Source: Candidatus Gastranaerophilales bacterium (GTDB taxonomy: Bacteria > Cyanobacteriota > Vampirovibrionia > Gastranaerophilales > Gastranaerophilaceae). Taken from it: a stretch of DNA of 9,302 nt. The position numbers and the translations under genes were made by a program. Where the stretch lies: the NCBI GenBank assembly GCA_947630355.1, contig CANRHJ010000073.1:1-9302 (forward strand). Direction: 5' to 3'. Positions 1-6,592 of this stretch are shown here, in pieces; positions within the stretch are counted from its first letter, which is position 1, and every line of letters starts with the position of its first letter. Below the pieces are notes generated by a model. It had not been told where the DNA came from. It was given only the letters and a program-made list of their open reading frames with translations, and did not search any database.

Positions 1-542
1 TGCGGCTGCGCTTCATGCACCGGGCAGCGCAGCTTCGCCATGACCAGTCCCGCCATCGCTACCTTTGATGATATTATATACCCGATTGTACCTGCTGTTA
101 TTAATGAATTTATCTCTCTTTCTCTGTTTAAGCCTTCCTCTTCCGATAATCCTATTATAACTGACGGAACTATTCCGCAAGAACCAGCAGTCGGGCAGGC
201 TACAATCTTGTTCATTCTTAAATTCTCTTCCATCGTGGAAAGAGAATATAACGACACTTTCTCAAATATCTTGCCAAGTACTGATTTATGATTTTTATAC
301 TTCGTTTTTAATTTCCTGCAATCGTCACCGCATAATCCGCTATATGATTTTTCATCAGACTCCATGCCCCGATTTATCGCAGATTTCATCGCTTCTATAT
401 TCTTATTTACACGCTCACGTACTTCCTCTGTCGTTATTTGTAAATTATATGCTTCCTTTTCCTGCATTATCTCATAAATTTGTTTATTTTCGTTTTCACA
501 GGCTTGTTTTAATTTCTCAAATGTATTTATTTTATTTTCCAA
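1..542 (-). CDS. sdaAA: L-serine dehydratase, Fe-S dependent, alpha subunit (partial; frame decays at window edge)
   Basis: Alpha (catalytic) subunit of the two-subunit [4Fe-4S] L-serine ammonia-lyase, which converts serine to pyruvate and ammonia. I translated this strand directly: 180 codons are visible against a usual ~290. The start is TTG at 540-542, one base after the sdaAB stop, with AGAGG six bases upstream inside the end of sdaAB. No ATG fits as well. The N-terminal half is helical and charged as usual in the family, and the signature ACPTAGSCGIVP is at residues 115-126. Conservation continues to residue 165, where the family then has a GGCQAE segment carrying an Fe-S cluster cysteine. 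Here the frame instead reads LVMAKLRCPVHEAQP, which does not match. The change coincides with a jump to about 68% GC in bases 1-47. Indels at a contig edge are the likeliest cause; a real frameshift or junction is possible. The assignment of residues 1-165 is firm. Confidence 0.88.
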   Translation of the reverse strand, partial: MENKINTFEKLKQACENENKQIYEIMQEKEAYNLQITTEEVRERVNKNIEAMKSAINRGMESDEKSYSGLCGDDCRKLKTKYKNHKSVLGKIFEKVSLYSLSTMEENLRMNKIVACPTAGSCGIVPSVIIGLSEEEGLNREREINSLITAGTIGYIISSKVAMAGLVMAKLRCPVHEAQP

Positions 543-543
543 T

Positions 544-1206
544 TTAATCCTCTAATTTATTTATGTATCTTACTAAATAAACATCTTCTGTTTTTTGTAT
601 TTTATCCGTAACTTCTTCGGATATATCCCCGTCAATGCTTATAATCATGGATGCAGTTTCCCCGCGCGCGTTTCTGTCACACTCCAATGATGCTATATTT
701 ATGTTCTCTTCCTGTATTAGTCCCGTTACACGTGACAACATACCGGGTTTATCTTTGTAAAATAAAATTATAGTGTTATATTCTCCTGAAATTTTCGTTA
801 AAAAATCATCTATTTTTATTATTTCTACATTACCTGCGCCTACGGAATTACCGCTTATCCGCATATTGATGTCACCTTCAAACTCTATATCAACGGAATT
901 CGGATGTCTGTCAATATTTATTTCCCTCTCATAATTATAATCTATACCATTTGCATATTCCCAAATGTTTTTTATTTTTTCACTGTCTACACCATAACCC
1001 AATAAACCTGCTAATATTGCTTTATCGGTTCCATGTCCTTTACCTGTACCGGCAAACGAATTATATAAACGTATGTTTATTTTTTTTATCGGATTTTTAT
1101 ATATATTTCTCGCTAACAACCCTATACGTACAGCTCCCGCAGTATGAGAACTGGATGGACCTGTCATTATCGGTGATATCACATCAAATAAAGATTTTTG
1201 TTTCAT
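544..1206 (-). CDS. sdaAB: L-serine dehydratase, Fe-S dependent, beta subunit
   Basis: Beta subunit of the two-chain L-serine dehydratase (serine to pyruvate plus ammonia), cytoplasmic, partner of the downstream sdaAA. The 220 residues match the family length. The signature GPSSSHTAG is at residues 16-24, FAGTGKGHGTDKA at 51-63 and HPNS at 101-104. A C-terminal ACT domain (about 142-216, starting NTIILFYKDKPGMLSRV) is of the kind that binds amino acids and is thought to sense serine. The usual SVGGG loop reads SVGAG at 121-125. The ATG at 1204-1206 begins directly at the conserved N-terminus, but only a weak GAG precedes it. Instead a TATAAT ends seven bases upstream, which suggests leaderless translation. 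First gene of the sdaAB-sdaAA operon; the genes are one base apart. Confidence 0.96.
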   Translation of the reverse strand: MKQKSLFDVISPIMTGPSSSHTAGAVRIGLLARNIYKNPIKKINIRLYNSFAGTGKGHGTDKAILAGLLGYGVDSEKIKNIWEYANGIDYNYEREINIDRHPNSVDIEFEGDINMRISGNSVGAGNVEIIKIDDFLTKISGEYNTIILFYKDKPGMLSRVTGLIQEENINIASLECDRNARGETASMIISIDGDISEEVTDKIQKTEDVYLVRYINKLED

Positions 1207-1247
1207 AGCTCAATTATATTACCATAGTTTTCTTTAGGCAAACTATG
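1207..1247 (-). promoter_or_regulatory. sdaAB promoter with palindromic operator; leaderless start predicted
   Basis: On the minus strand TTGCCT (1241-1236) and TATAAT (1218-1213) are separated by exactly 17 bases. Six bases after the -10 comes the A of the sdaAB ATG (1206), so the predicted +1 is the start codon itself. A perfect 8-bp inverted repeat, CATAGTTT at 1223-1230 and AAACTATG at 1240-1247 with a 9-base gap, lies over the -35 and the spacer. Arm length and position look like a repressor or activator operator. The repeats and hexamers are seen directly; their function is inferred. Because the repeat lies upstream of the predicted +1, it would act as DNA, not as an RNA leader hairpin. 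Confidence 0.6.
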
Positions 1248-1283
1248 TTACGTATTATCTTTTAACCGTTCCGCTTTATAAAT

Positions 1284-1316
1284 AAAAAAATCCCCGAATT
1301 AAACGGGGATTTTTTC
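1284..1316 (-). terminator. Rho-independent terminator of the phosphofructokinase gene
   Basis: A 7-bp stem, ATCCCCG (1290-1296) with CGGGGAT (1304-1310), has a 7-base loop and is flanked by an A-run at 1284-1290 and a T-run at 1310-1315. Read on the minus strand it starts 7 bases after the stop codon at 1323 and is followed by a run of U. No plus-strand gene ends here, so it serves the minus-strand gene although the structure is symmetric. Confidence 0.92.
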
Positions 1317-1322
1317 ACTTTT

Positions 1323-3002
1323 CTAAACTGCAGTTAACTTTGCGGAATTTTCAAGTTTTAATGTCTCTGTTGTTATATCGCAAACACTTGAAGGTCCGAA
1401 GTATTGAATGGAACCCGGAAATATGTATTTATCCTCATAAGCCCAAGTAGTTCTGTTCTTTTCAAGTTCTTTAAATACGGGACCATTAAGTTCTACGAGC
1501 GCTTTTTTTATAACCGGTTTAAATTCACCGTGACGTTTTTCCATATTCATCATCATGGTTAACGGCACGCCGCCTGCCACCCATTCACTTGCACCAGCGG
1601 AAAGATTTTTAACTGATGATAAATACCCCGTTAATCCGAATTTCAATAATGCAAATGCGTTATATCCCAATGAATAACAATAGTCTGCATCAAAATTTGA
1701 CGGGAATGCGCATCTGCCTTCATAACCGAAGAAATGGCATTGAGAAGAGAATTTACCCGTGTATGTACCTTGTTTCTTCATCTCATTTAATCTTGCGCTT
1801 ACCATTTCTATTAAAAGCTTTTCTGTTTCAATCTTTGAAACCTGAACATTTCCGTGCGGATCTCTATCCATTAACAGCTGCTGCTTTATCATGGTCGGAA
1901 GCGAACTGAATACTGCGCTGTCATCTGAATTTAACTTTCCTTTAATGATTTCAAATTTAGCATTTTCTTCTGCGTTTTTATAATTTGAATCATTTTCAAG
2001 AGAAGCTAAAGTATCATTTAAGTTTGAAATCATTGATTTTATTTCCGGAATAAACTCTATTAAGCCTTCCGGAATTAATGCAATACCGAAGTTTTTACCC
2101 ATTTGCGCTCTTTTTGCAACAATTTCCGTTATATTATCAACAATTTGTTTTAATGACATTTTCTTTTGTTCAACTTCTTCCGATATTAAAGTAATATTCG
2201 GCTGAGTTTGAAGTGCAACTTCAAGACCTACATGCGTAGCACTTCTCCCCATTAACTTGATGAAGTGCCAGTATTTCTTAGCACTGTTTGCATCTCTTAA
2301 AATATTCCCTACAAGCTCCGCATAAGTTTTTGTTGCGGTATCAAAACCGAAAGATATTTCAATTTGTTCGTTTTTAAGGTCGCCGTCTATGGTTTTGGGA
2401 CACCCTATTACTTGTATATTCGCATTATGATTTACAAACCATTCTGCAAGCATAGCTGCGTTTGTATTAGAGTCATCTCCGCCTATTATTACAACACCAG
2501 TAATTCCTAAATTTTTACATACCTGCCATGCATTCCGGAACTGTTCTTCCGTTTCAAGCTTTGTTCTTCCTGAACCTATAATATCAAAACCGCCTGTATT
2601 ACGGTATGCATTTATTTTTTCATCGGTAAATTCAATATACTTTCCGTCTATAATTCCTGACGGACCGCCTAAAAAACCGTATAATTTATTTTCACTGTTT
2701 GCCTGTTTTAAAGCATCATAAAGCCCCGCGATTACGTTATGTCCGCCAGGTGCCTGACCCCCTGATAATATTACTCCTATATTCCTTTTTTCGCTTACTT
2801 CTTTATTTGTTGAAGTATTAAATGTTACTACAGGTTTACCGTATGTGTTTTTGAATAATTCTTTTATCTGTTCCTGGTCTTTTACGGATTCCGTTTTATT
2901 ACCTTCCGTCATAATAAGATTATTTATTCCGCCTGCCAATGATGAAGGCAATTTCGGCTGATATCTTAATCTCTCTTTTTGAAGTGATGAAAGTTCTTTC
3001 AT
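1323..3002 (-). CDS. pfp: Diphosphate--fructose-6-phosphate 1-phosphotransferase (PPi-dependent phosphofructokinase, long type)
   Basis: Reversible PPi-dependent phosphorylation of fructose 6-phosphate to fructose 1,6-bisphosphate; cytoplasmic, glycolysis and gluconeogenesis. The 559 residues fit the long (~550) class that resembles the plant PFP beta subunit. The donor-site glycine loop SGGQAPGGHN is at 80-89, and GGDDSNTNAA at 174-183 has the second Asp diagnostic of PPi over ATP use. The catalytic segment PKTIDGD is at 202-208 (D206 the expected base), MGRSATH at 251-257 and PEG at 311-313, with the late motif GYEGRC in the C-terminal half. The ATG at 3000-3002 is preceded by GGAG seven bases upstream. 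It stands alone, with its own promoter and terminator. PPi rather than ATP as phosphoryl donor is common in anaerobic fermenters, where it saves ATP. Confidence in family and donor is high; in vivo direction is unknown. Confidence 0.96.
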   Translation of the reverse strand: MKELSSLQKERLRYQPKLPSSLAGGINNLIMTEGNKTESVKDQEQIKELFKNTYGKPVVTFNTSTNKEVSEKRNIGVILSGGQAPGGHNVIAGLYDALKQANSENKLYGFLGGPSGIIDGKYIEFTDEKINAYRNTGGFDIIGSGRTKLETEEQFRNAWQVCKNLGITGVVIIGGDDSNTNAAMLAEWFVNHNANIQVIGCPKTIDGDLKNEQIEISFGFDTATKTYAELVGNILRDANSAKKYWHFIKLMGRSATHVGLEVALQTQPNITLISEEVEQKKMSLKQIVDNITEIVAKRAQMGKNFGIALIPEGLIEFIPEIKSMISNLNDTLASLENDSNYKNAEENAKFEIIKGKLNSDDSAVFSSLPTMIKQQLLMDRDPHGNVQVSKIETEKLLIEMVSARLNEMKKQGTYTGKFSSQCHFFGYEGRCAFPSNFDADYCYSLGYNAFALLKFGLTGYLSSVKNLSAGASEWVAGGVPLTMMMNMEKRHGEFKPVIKKALVELNGPVFKELEKNRTTWAYEDKYIFPGSIQYFGPSSVCDITTETLKLENSAKLTAV

Positions 3003-3067
3003 TTACTATCTCCATTCTTTTTGTACCGTTACATTAAAATTCTATCATAAAAACTCTTTTTTATCGC
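3003..3067 (-). promoter_or_regulatory. Probable extended -10 promoter and RBS of the phosphofructokinase gene
   Basis: On the minus strand TGATAGAAT (3047-3039) is an extended -10 (TG, one base, TAGAAT). It places +1 near 3032 and gives a leader of about 30 bases ending in a GGAG Shine-Dalgarno. No convincing -35 is present 17 or 18 bases upstream, which is acceptable for an extended -10 promoter. Confidence 0.4.
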
Positions 3068-3136
3068 CATGACTTAATCATAAGGGGAATTATTTTTTCC
3101 GTTTTTAATTTAATAATTGTTAAAAAGGAACTTTAT

Positions 3137-3490
3137 ATGAGAATTTTTATATCTTTAATTTTATCTCTTTTTATTAGTAATACCGCTTTCGCTTATAATT
3201 ATACGGATAATGACAAAAATATGTTCTATGATGCCTTCTTAGAGGGCTACTTTACCGAAATGCAGAAAAATATTAATAATCTTGATATTACCCCTCAACA
3301 AAAAGAAAATTTTATGACTGCTCTTAAAGAAAATATCAACAGACAAGAACTTATTAATTCTTCCTGGAGTTGTATTGAAAAATATCCGATACGCCAAATT
3401 ATTACCGCTTCGGTTGTATGCACTTATGATTGGAGCAATAAACAGGCTCTATTCTATAAACAATTATACAATCTAATGTCGCAGCAGTGA
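3137..3490 (+). CDS. Small exported protein of unknown function
   Basis: I do not recognise this family. The 117-residue protein has a classic signal peptide: a basic start (MR), a hydrophobic core FISLILSLFI at residues 4-13, and an AFA cleavage site that would leave a mature chain from Tyr20. There is no lipobox. The mature part of about 98 residues is mainly helical and polar, with two cysteines (C79 and C95), one after SSWS and one before TYDW, that could form a disulfide in the periplasm. Aromatic residues are frequent (FYDAFLEGYF at 30-39). The ATG follows AAGGA by eight bases. It is the only plus-strand gene in the left 8.7 kb, divergent from the phosphofructokinase gene and convergent with the LOG gene, 28 bases apart and with no clear terminator between them. 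Coding is supported by the signal peptide, RBS and lack of a better ORF on the other strand; function unknown. Confidence 0.8.
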   Translation: MRIFISLILSLFISNTAFAYNYTDNDKNMFYDAFLEGYFTEMQKNINNLDITPQQKENFMTALKENINRQELINSSWSCIEKYPIRQIITASVVCTYDWSNKQALFYKQLYNLMSQQ

Positions 3491-3518
3491 TATTTTACAA
3501 GAAATAGTTATTAAATAA

Positions 3519-4094
3519 TTACCACTTTAATACGAATTTCTCAGGTTTGTATGTATTTATATAATTAAATATATCTTCTATATTATCCGATATGTAATAT
3601 AGGGCTCTTGTTTCTTCTTTTGCAAATTTATTTTCATAAACAGTTTCAAACATCTTGAACAAATTTTGATAATAGTTATCAAAGTTCATAAAGACAATAG
3701 GCTTATCGTGATAGCTCAATTGTTTTGCGACTATAATTTCAAAAATTTCTTCAAAAGTACCAAACCCGCCCGGCATGGCAACAAATGCATCAGCATACTT
3801 TTCCATTGTTGCCTTTCTCTCACGCATATCTTTTGTCACGATTACTTTCATGGGCTCCGGATGTTTTAATCCGAAAGAAGCTATCCTCTCAGGTATTACA
3901 CCTGTTACATTCGCTCCCGCCTTTATTGCATTATCGGCAATTACGCCCATCATCCCGACAACGGTCCCGCCATATACCATATCATATCCGCTCTTACCAA
4001 GTCTTTGACCAAATTGTTCGGATAGCTTGTAATATTTTTCAGCCAAATGATTGCTTGATGAACAGTATACACATATTGTTTTTTTCGTTTGCAT
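3519..4094 (-). CDS. LOG family protein (cytokinin riboside 5'-monophosphate phosphoribohydrolase-like)
   Basis: Member of the Rossmann-fold LOG family (TIGR00730 type), which hydrolyses nucleoside 5'-monophosphates to base and ribose 5-phosphate. In plants and some bacteria it releases active cytokinin. The 191 residues match the family. The N-terminal strand KTICVYCSSS is at 5-14, GGTVVGMMG at 42-50 stands for the usual GGGxxGLMG, the catalytic-site arginine segment MRERK is at 90-94, and the hallmark PGGFGTFEE is at 108-116. Only the third glycine of the first motif is changed, to Thr44. In non-plant-associated bacteria the physiological role is probably nucleotide salvage or housekeeping. 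The ATG at 4092-4094 has AGGGA six bases upstream. It lies 126 bases after the aminopeptidase and may be read from that operon, since no clear terminator separates them. Confidence 0.93.
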   Translation of the reverse strand: MQTKKTICVYCSSSNHLAEKYYKLSEQFGQRLGKSGYDMVYGGTVVGMMGVIADNAIKAGANVTGVIPERIASFGLKHPEPMKVIVTKDMRERKATMEKYADAFVAMPGGFGTFEEIFEIIVAKQLSYHDKPIVFMNFDNYYQNLFKMFETVYENKFAKEETRALYYISDNIEDIFNYINTYKPEKFVLKW

Positions 4095-4176
4095 TTGTTT
4101 CCCTTTATTTTACCGTTTATGTGCCAATTTAATCCGCAAATTTTCACCTGGCTGACTCATACATTCCTTTTACTCT

Positions 4177-4204
4177 GCAGCCATATTCTTAAAACTTCGG
4201 CTGC
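4177..4204. repeat. Short inverted repeat between the aminopeptidase and LOG genes
   Basis: GCAGCC (4177-4182) and GGCTGC (4199-4204) form a perfect 6-bp inverted repeat with a 16-base gap, 17 bases past the aminopeptidase stop. There is no T-run on either side, so it is not a classic terminator. It could be an mRNA-processing or weak attenuation hairpin between the two genes. The rest of the 126-base gap holds no promoter I can defend. Confidence 0.35.
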
Positions 4205-4220
4205 CGTATTTGAAAATGGA

Positions 4221-5324
4221 TTATATCTTAAACTCTCCGCTGTCGTAAATTAATACATCATCCGCATAAATCTTACCGCCGTTTTTCATATTTTTAATTA
4301 AGTCCCAATGTAATCCCGATACATTTTTTCCGCCTGTATCAGGATATGAAGCACCAGCAGCCATATGGATTGAACCGCCGATTTTTTCATCAAACAAAAT
4401 ATTGCCCGTTACATCTTGTATCATTTCATTTGTTCCGATGGCGATTTCTCCCACAAACCTTGAACCGCTGTCCATATCCAGCATATTATTCAGAAAATCT
4501 TCACCCTTCTCGGCTTTCGCATCAATAATTCTGCCATTTTTCAATGTTAATAATACTTTTTGTGCTTCGTTACCTCTGTAAATTTGCGGAAAATCAAAGT
4601 ATATCTGCCCCTCTGCGCTATCCTCCACAGGAGATGTATATACTTCTCCGTCAGGGAAATTACATTCTCCCGCACAGCTCTTCCAAATTCTGCCCGATAC
4701 ATTAAATGTTATATCGGTTTTTTCTCCCGTTATATGAATTTTAGATTTACCATTCAGATATTTCGCTATCTTCTCCTGCTTCTCTCCTATCTTTTTCCAC
4801 TCTTCTACGGGATTTTCAGTATGAAGCCGGCATGATTTTATTAAAAATTCAGTGTATTCCTCAAGCGACATTTTAGCTTCCTGAGCAAGTGCGTGGGTCG
4901 GAAAATTTGCTATAACCCACTTTAAATCTCCTTCTGCTGCCCTTTTTAGCATTTTTTCCGATAAATGCTTCATTACTCCTGAACGTTTTGCCAGTTTTTT
5001 TGAATCACATCGTGCCATGTTTTTTACATTTAACGGAGCGCCTATTGATATTAAATTTTTGGCTTTATCATATTCAAGTTCCGTCATAGGATCAATATAC
5101 TCAAGCTGTTCATCCGTTGCATTTTTTATAAATACTTCGTTTAAGCCTTCAATACCCATTCTCACAACAGGATATCCGCCTTTTAAAAGCACTTGTTTAT
5201 ATATTTCTTTTATCAGCGGTTGTGATTGATAGGAATCCGTTCTTATTATGGTAAGTTCGCCTTTTTGAACTTTTACTGAATAATCGACCAATACTTTAGC
5301 ATATTTTTCCCATAAATTATTCAT
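4221..5324 (-). CDS. M29 family metallo-aminopeptidase (AmpS/PepS/aminopeptidase T-like)
   Basis: Cytoplasmic dimetal aminopeptidase that removes N-terminal residues from peptides. The 367 residues are at the short end of the family (usual ~370-410). All metal-site residues of family M29 (known as E250, E316, H345, Y352, H376, D378 in Thermus aminopeptidase T) can be placed. They are E227 (DGEVYTSP), E293 (GEIAIGTN), H320 (IHMAAG), Y327 (SYP), H339 and D341 (HWD). Spacings between 227 and 293, 320 and 327, and 339 and 341 equal the reference. No signal peptide. The ATG at 5322-5324 is two bases after the lpxA stop, with a GAGGTG ribosome site inside the end of lpxA, so it is almost certainly the last gene of the lpx operon. 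Why a peptidase is tied to lipid A genes is not clear; cyanobacterial operons often have lpxB in this position. Confidence 0.94.
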   Translation of the reverse strand: MNNLWEKYAKVLVDYSVKVQKGELTIIRTDSYQSQPLIKEIYKQVLLKGGYPVVRMGIEGLNEVFIKNATDEQLEYIDPMTELEYDKAKNLISIGAPLNVKNMARCDSKKLAKRSGVMKHLSEKMLKRAAEGDLKWVIANFPTHALAQEAKMSLEEYTEFLIKSCRLHTENPVEEWKKIGEKQEKIAKYLNGKSKIHITGEKTDITFNVSGRIWKSCAGECNFPDGEVYTSPVEDSAEGQIYFDFPQIYRGNEAQKVLLTLKNGRIIDAKAEKGEDFLNNMLDMDSGSRFVGEIAIGTNEMIQDVTGNILFDEKIGGSIHMAAGASYPDTGGKNVSGLHWDLIKNMKNGGKIYADDVLIYDSGEFKI

Positions 5325-5326
5325 AT

Positions 5327-6130
5327 TTACACCTCTTCGTCAACAAGGTCATTACATCTTGAAAGATAAATACCTCTTTTGGATGTTCTGAAAAATTCTA
5401 CTATTCTCATAACATTTTTATCCCCTGAGTATTTTTCTTCAAGTTCTTTCAGCATTTCAGTAACGGTATGTTTATGCTGCATAATTATTTTATAAGCATC
5501 TCTGATATTTTTTCTTTCTTCGGGCGTAAAGCCTCTGCGCTTTAAACCTATAGTATTTGGACCGTGTAATATTGCAGGTCTGCCGTCAGCCTTACAGAAA
5601 GGTGGTATATCCATTCTTGCTGCGGAGAAACCTGAAATGATAACATATTCACCTATTCTTACATTCTGATGATAAACGCTCATTCCGCCTAAAAACGCGC
5701 CCTTGCCGACATGACAGTGACCGCCGATTGTTGCTAAGTTCGCAAAAATAGCTTCATCTTCAACAACACAGTTATGAGCAACGTGGCTTGAGGCCATAAA
5801 TAAACACTTGTCACCTACTTTTGTAATTGCGCCGTCTTCGCCTGCCGCACGGTTAATCGTTACATATTCCTTTATTATACAGTTTTTTCCGATTACGGCT
5901 TTTGTTTTTTGCCCTTTATAGCTTAAATCCTGCGGTGCGGTACCTAAACTTGCAAACGGATATATTATAGTTCCGTCGCCTATTTCACAATTTTCCAAAT
6001 ATGCATTGGCTATAATTTTTACATTTTCACCTAGAATTACATTTTCGCCGATTATAACATTAGGTCCTATTTCACAACTTGCAGGTATTTTTGCATCACC
6101 CGAAATTATTGCTGTTTTATGTATTGTCAT
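5327..6130 (-). CDS. lpxA: Acyl-ACP--UDP-N-acetylglucosamine O-acyltransferase
   Basis: First enzyme of lipid A synthesis: transfers a 3-hydroxyacyl chain from ACP to UDP-GlcNAc. 267 residues against 262 in E. coli. Residues 1-190 form hexapeptide repeats of a left-handed beta-helix (IGPNVI, IGENVI, LGENVK and so on), followed by a helical C-terminus with GLKRRGFTPEE. By alignment to E. coli by eye, the catalytic H125 is H119 and H122 is H116 (SSHVAHNC). H144 is H138 and H160 is H154. The acyl-ruler position G173 is also glycine (G167, in SGFSAA), which fits a long chain such as C14 or C16 rather than C10. The E. coli K76 position is Ser70 here (LSYKG against LKYAG), with Lys72 two residues on. 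Start ATG 6128-6130, with GGAG in the 9-base gap after fabZ. Acts as a trimer in the cytoplasm. Confidence 0.97.
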   Translation of the reverse strand: MTIHKTAIISGDAKIPASCEIGPNVIIGENVILGENVKIIANAYLENCEIGDGTIIYPFASLGTAPQDLSYKGQKTKAVIGKNCIIKEYVTINRAAGEDGAITKVGDKCLFMASSHVAHNCVVEDEAIFANLATIGGHCHVGKGAFLGGMSVYHQNVRIGEYVIISGFSAARMDIPPFCKADGRPAILHGPNTIGLKRRGFTPEERKNIRDAYKIIMQHKHTVTEMLKELEEKYSGDKNVMRIVEFFRTSKRGIYLSRCNDLVDEEV

Positions 6131-6139
6131 AGTTTTCTC

Positions 6140-6592
6140 CTATCTTTTACCTACAATTGAAAACATCAAATCTGCTTCTACCGCTAAGTGTCCTTCTACA
6201 AACCCTTTCGCATGTACTTTTGCCACAGGACCTTTTACTTTTAGTAATTCTGACTCTATCTCAAATTTGTCACCCGGTATTATTTGTTTTCTAAATCTTA
6301 CACCGTCTATCCCGGCATATAAAAACAATTTATCCTTATACTCGGGAAGCGGAACCAAACACCCCGCCGATACTTGCGCCATTGCTTCCAATTGAAGTAC
6401 ACCGGGAAATACGGGATTACCCGGAAAATGTCCGGTAAAATACGCTTCATTCACAGTTATATTCTTATAACCTTTACAGTATTTACCAGGTAAACACTCG
6501 GTTATTCTGTCCACCATTATAAACGGATATCTGTGCGGTATTAAATCCATTATCCCTTTAATGTCAAACTGAAGTACTTGTTCCTCTGCCAT
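6140..6592 (-). CDS. fabZ: 3-hydroxyacyl-[acyl-carrier-protein] dehydratase
   Basis: Hot-dog fold dehydratase of type II fatty acid synthesis, turning 3-hydroxyacyl-ACP into trans-2-enoyl-ACP. 150 residues, normal length. The family signature PHRYPFIMVDR is at residues 19-29, and the active-site stretch FTGHFPGNPVFPG begins at 52, with catalytic His55 and Glu69 (QLEAMAQ). The ATG overlaps the last base of the lpxC stop codon (TAATG), and a strong AAGGAGG Shine-Dalgarno sits in the end of lpxC, so translation is coupled. FabZ and LpxA compete for the same 3-hydroxyacyl-ACP. Placing the gene between lpxC and lpxA, as in Cyanobacteria and many other diderms, balances phospholipid and lipid A supply. 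Confidence 0.97.
   Translation of the reverse strand: MAEEQVLQFDIKGIMDLIPHRYPFIMVDRITECLPGKYCKGYKNITVNEAYFTGHFPGNPVFPGVLQLEAMAQVSAGCLVPLPEYKDKLFLYAGIDGVRFRKQIIPGDKFEIESELLKVKGPVAKVHAKGFVEGHLAVEADLMFSIVGKR

Noticed and set aside
40..547. Plus-strand ORFs at 40-291 and 344-547
   Set aside because: They lie opposite sdaAA, whose minus-strand translation shows clear family motifs; no RBS or recognisable protein.
1616..1909. Plus-strand ORF of 97 codons
   Set aside because: Complement of the phosphofructokinase gene, low-complexity translation.
3069..3081. Near-palindrome ATGACTTAATCAT between the divergent phosphofructokinase and exported-protein genes
   Set aside because: Only four base pairs per arm with a mismatched centre; expected by chance in AT-rich DNA.
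3491..3518. Possible bidirectional terminator between the convergent exported-protein and LOG genes
   Set aside because: Only an AT-only TTATT/AATAA repeat with no GC stem or T-run.
3666..4147. Several plus-strand ORFs and a 65-codon minus ORF around the LOG gene
   Set aside because: All overlap the LOG gene in other frames; the LOG frame carries PGGFGTFEE and a good RBS.
6006..6395. Plus-strand ORF of 129 codons across lpxA and fabZ
   Set aside because: Antisense to two well-conserved genes and spans their junction; no family features.
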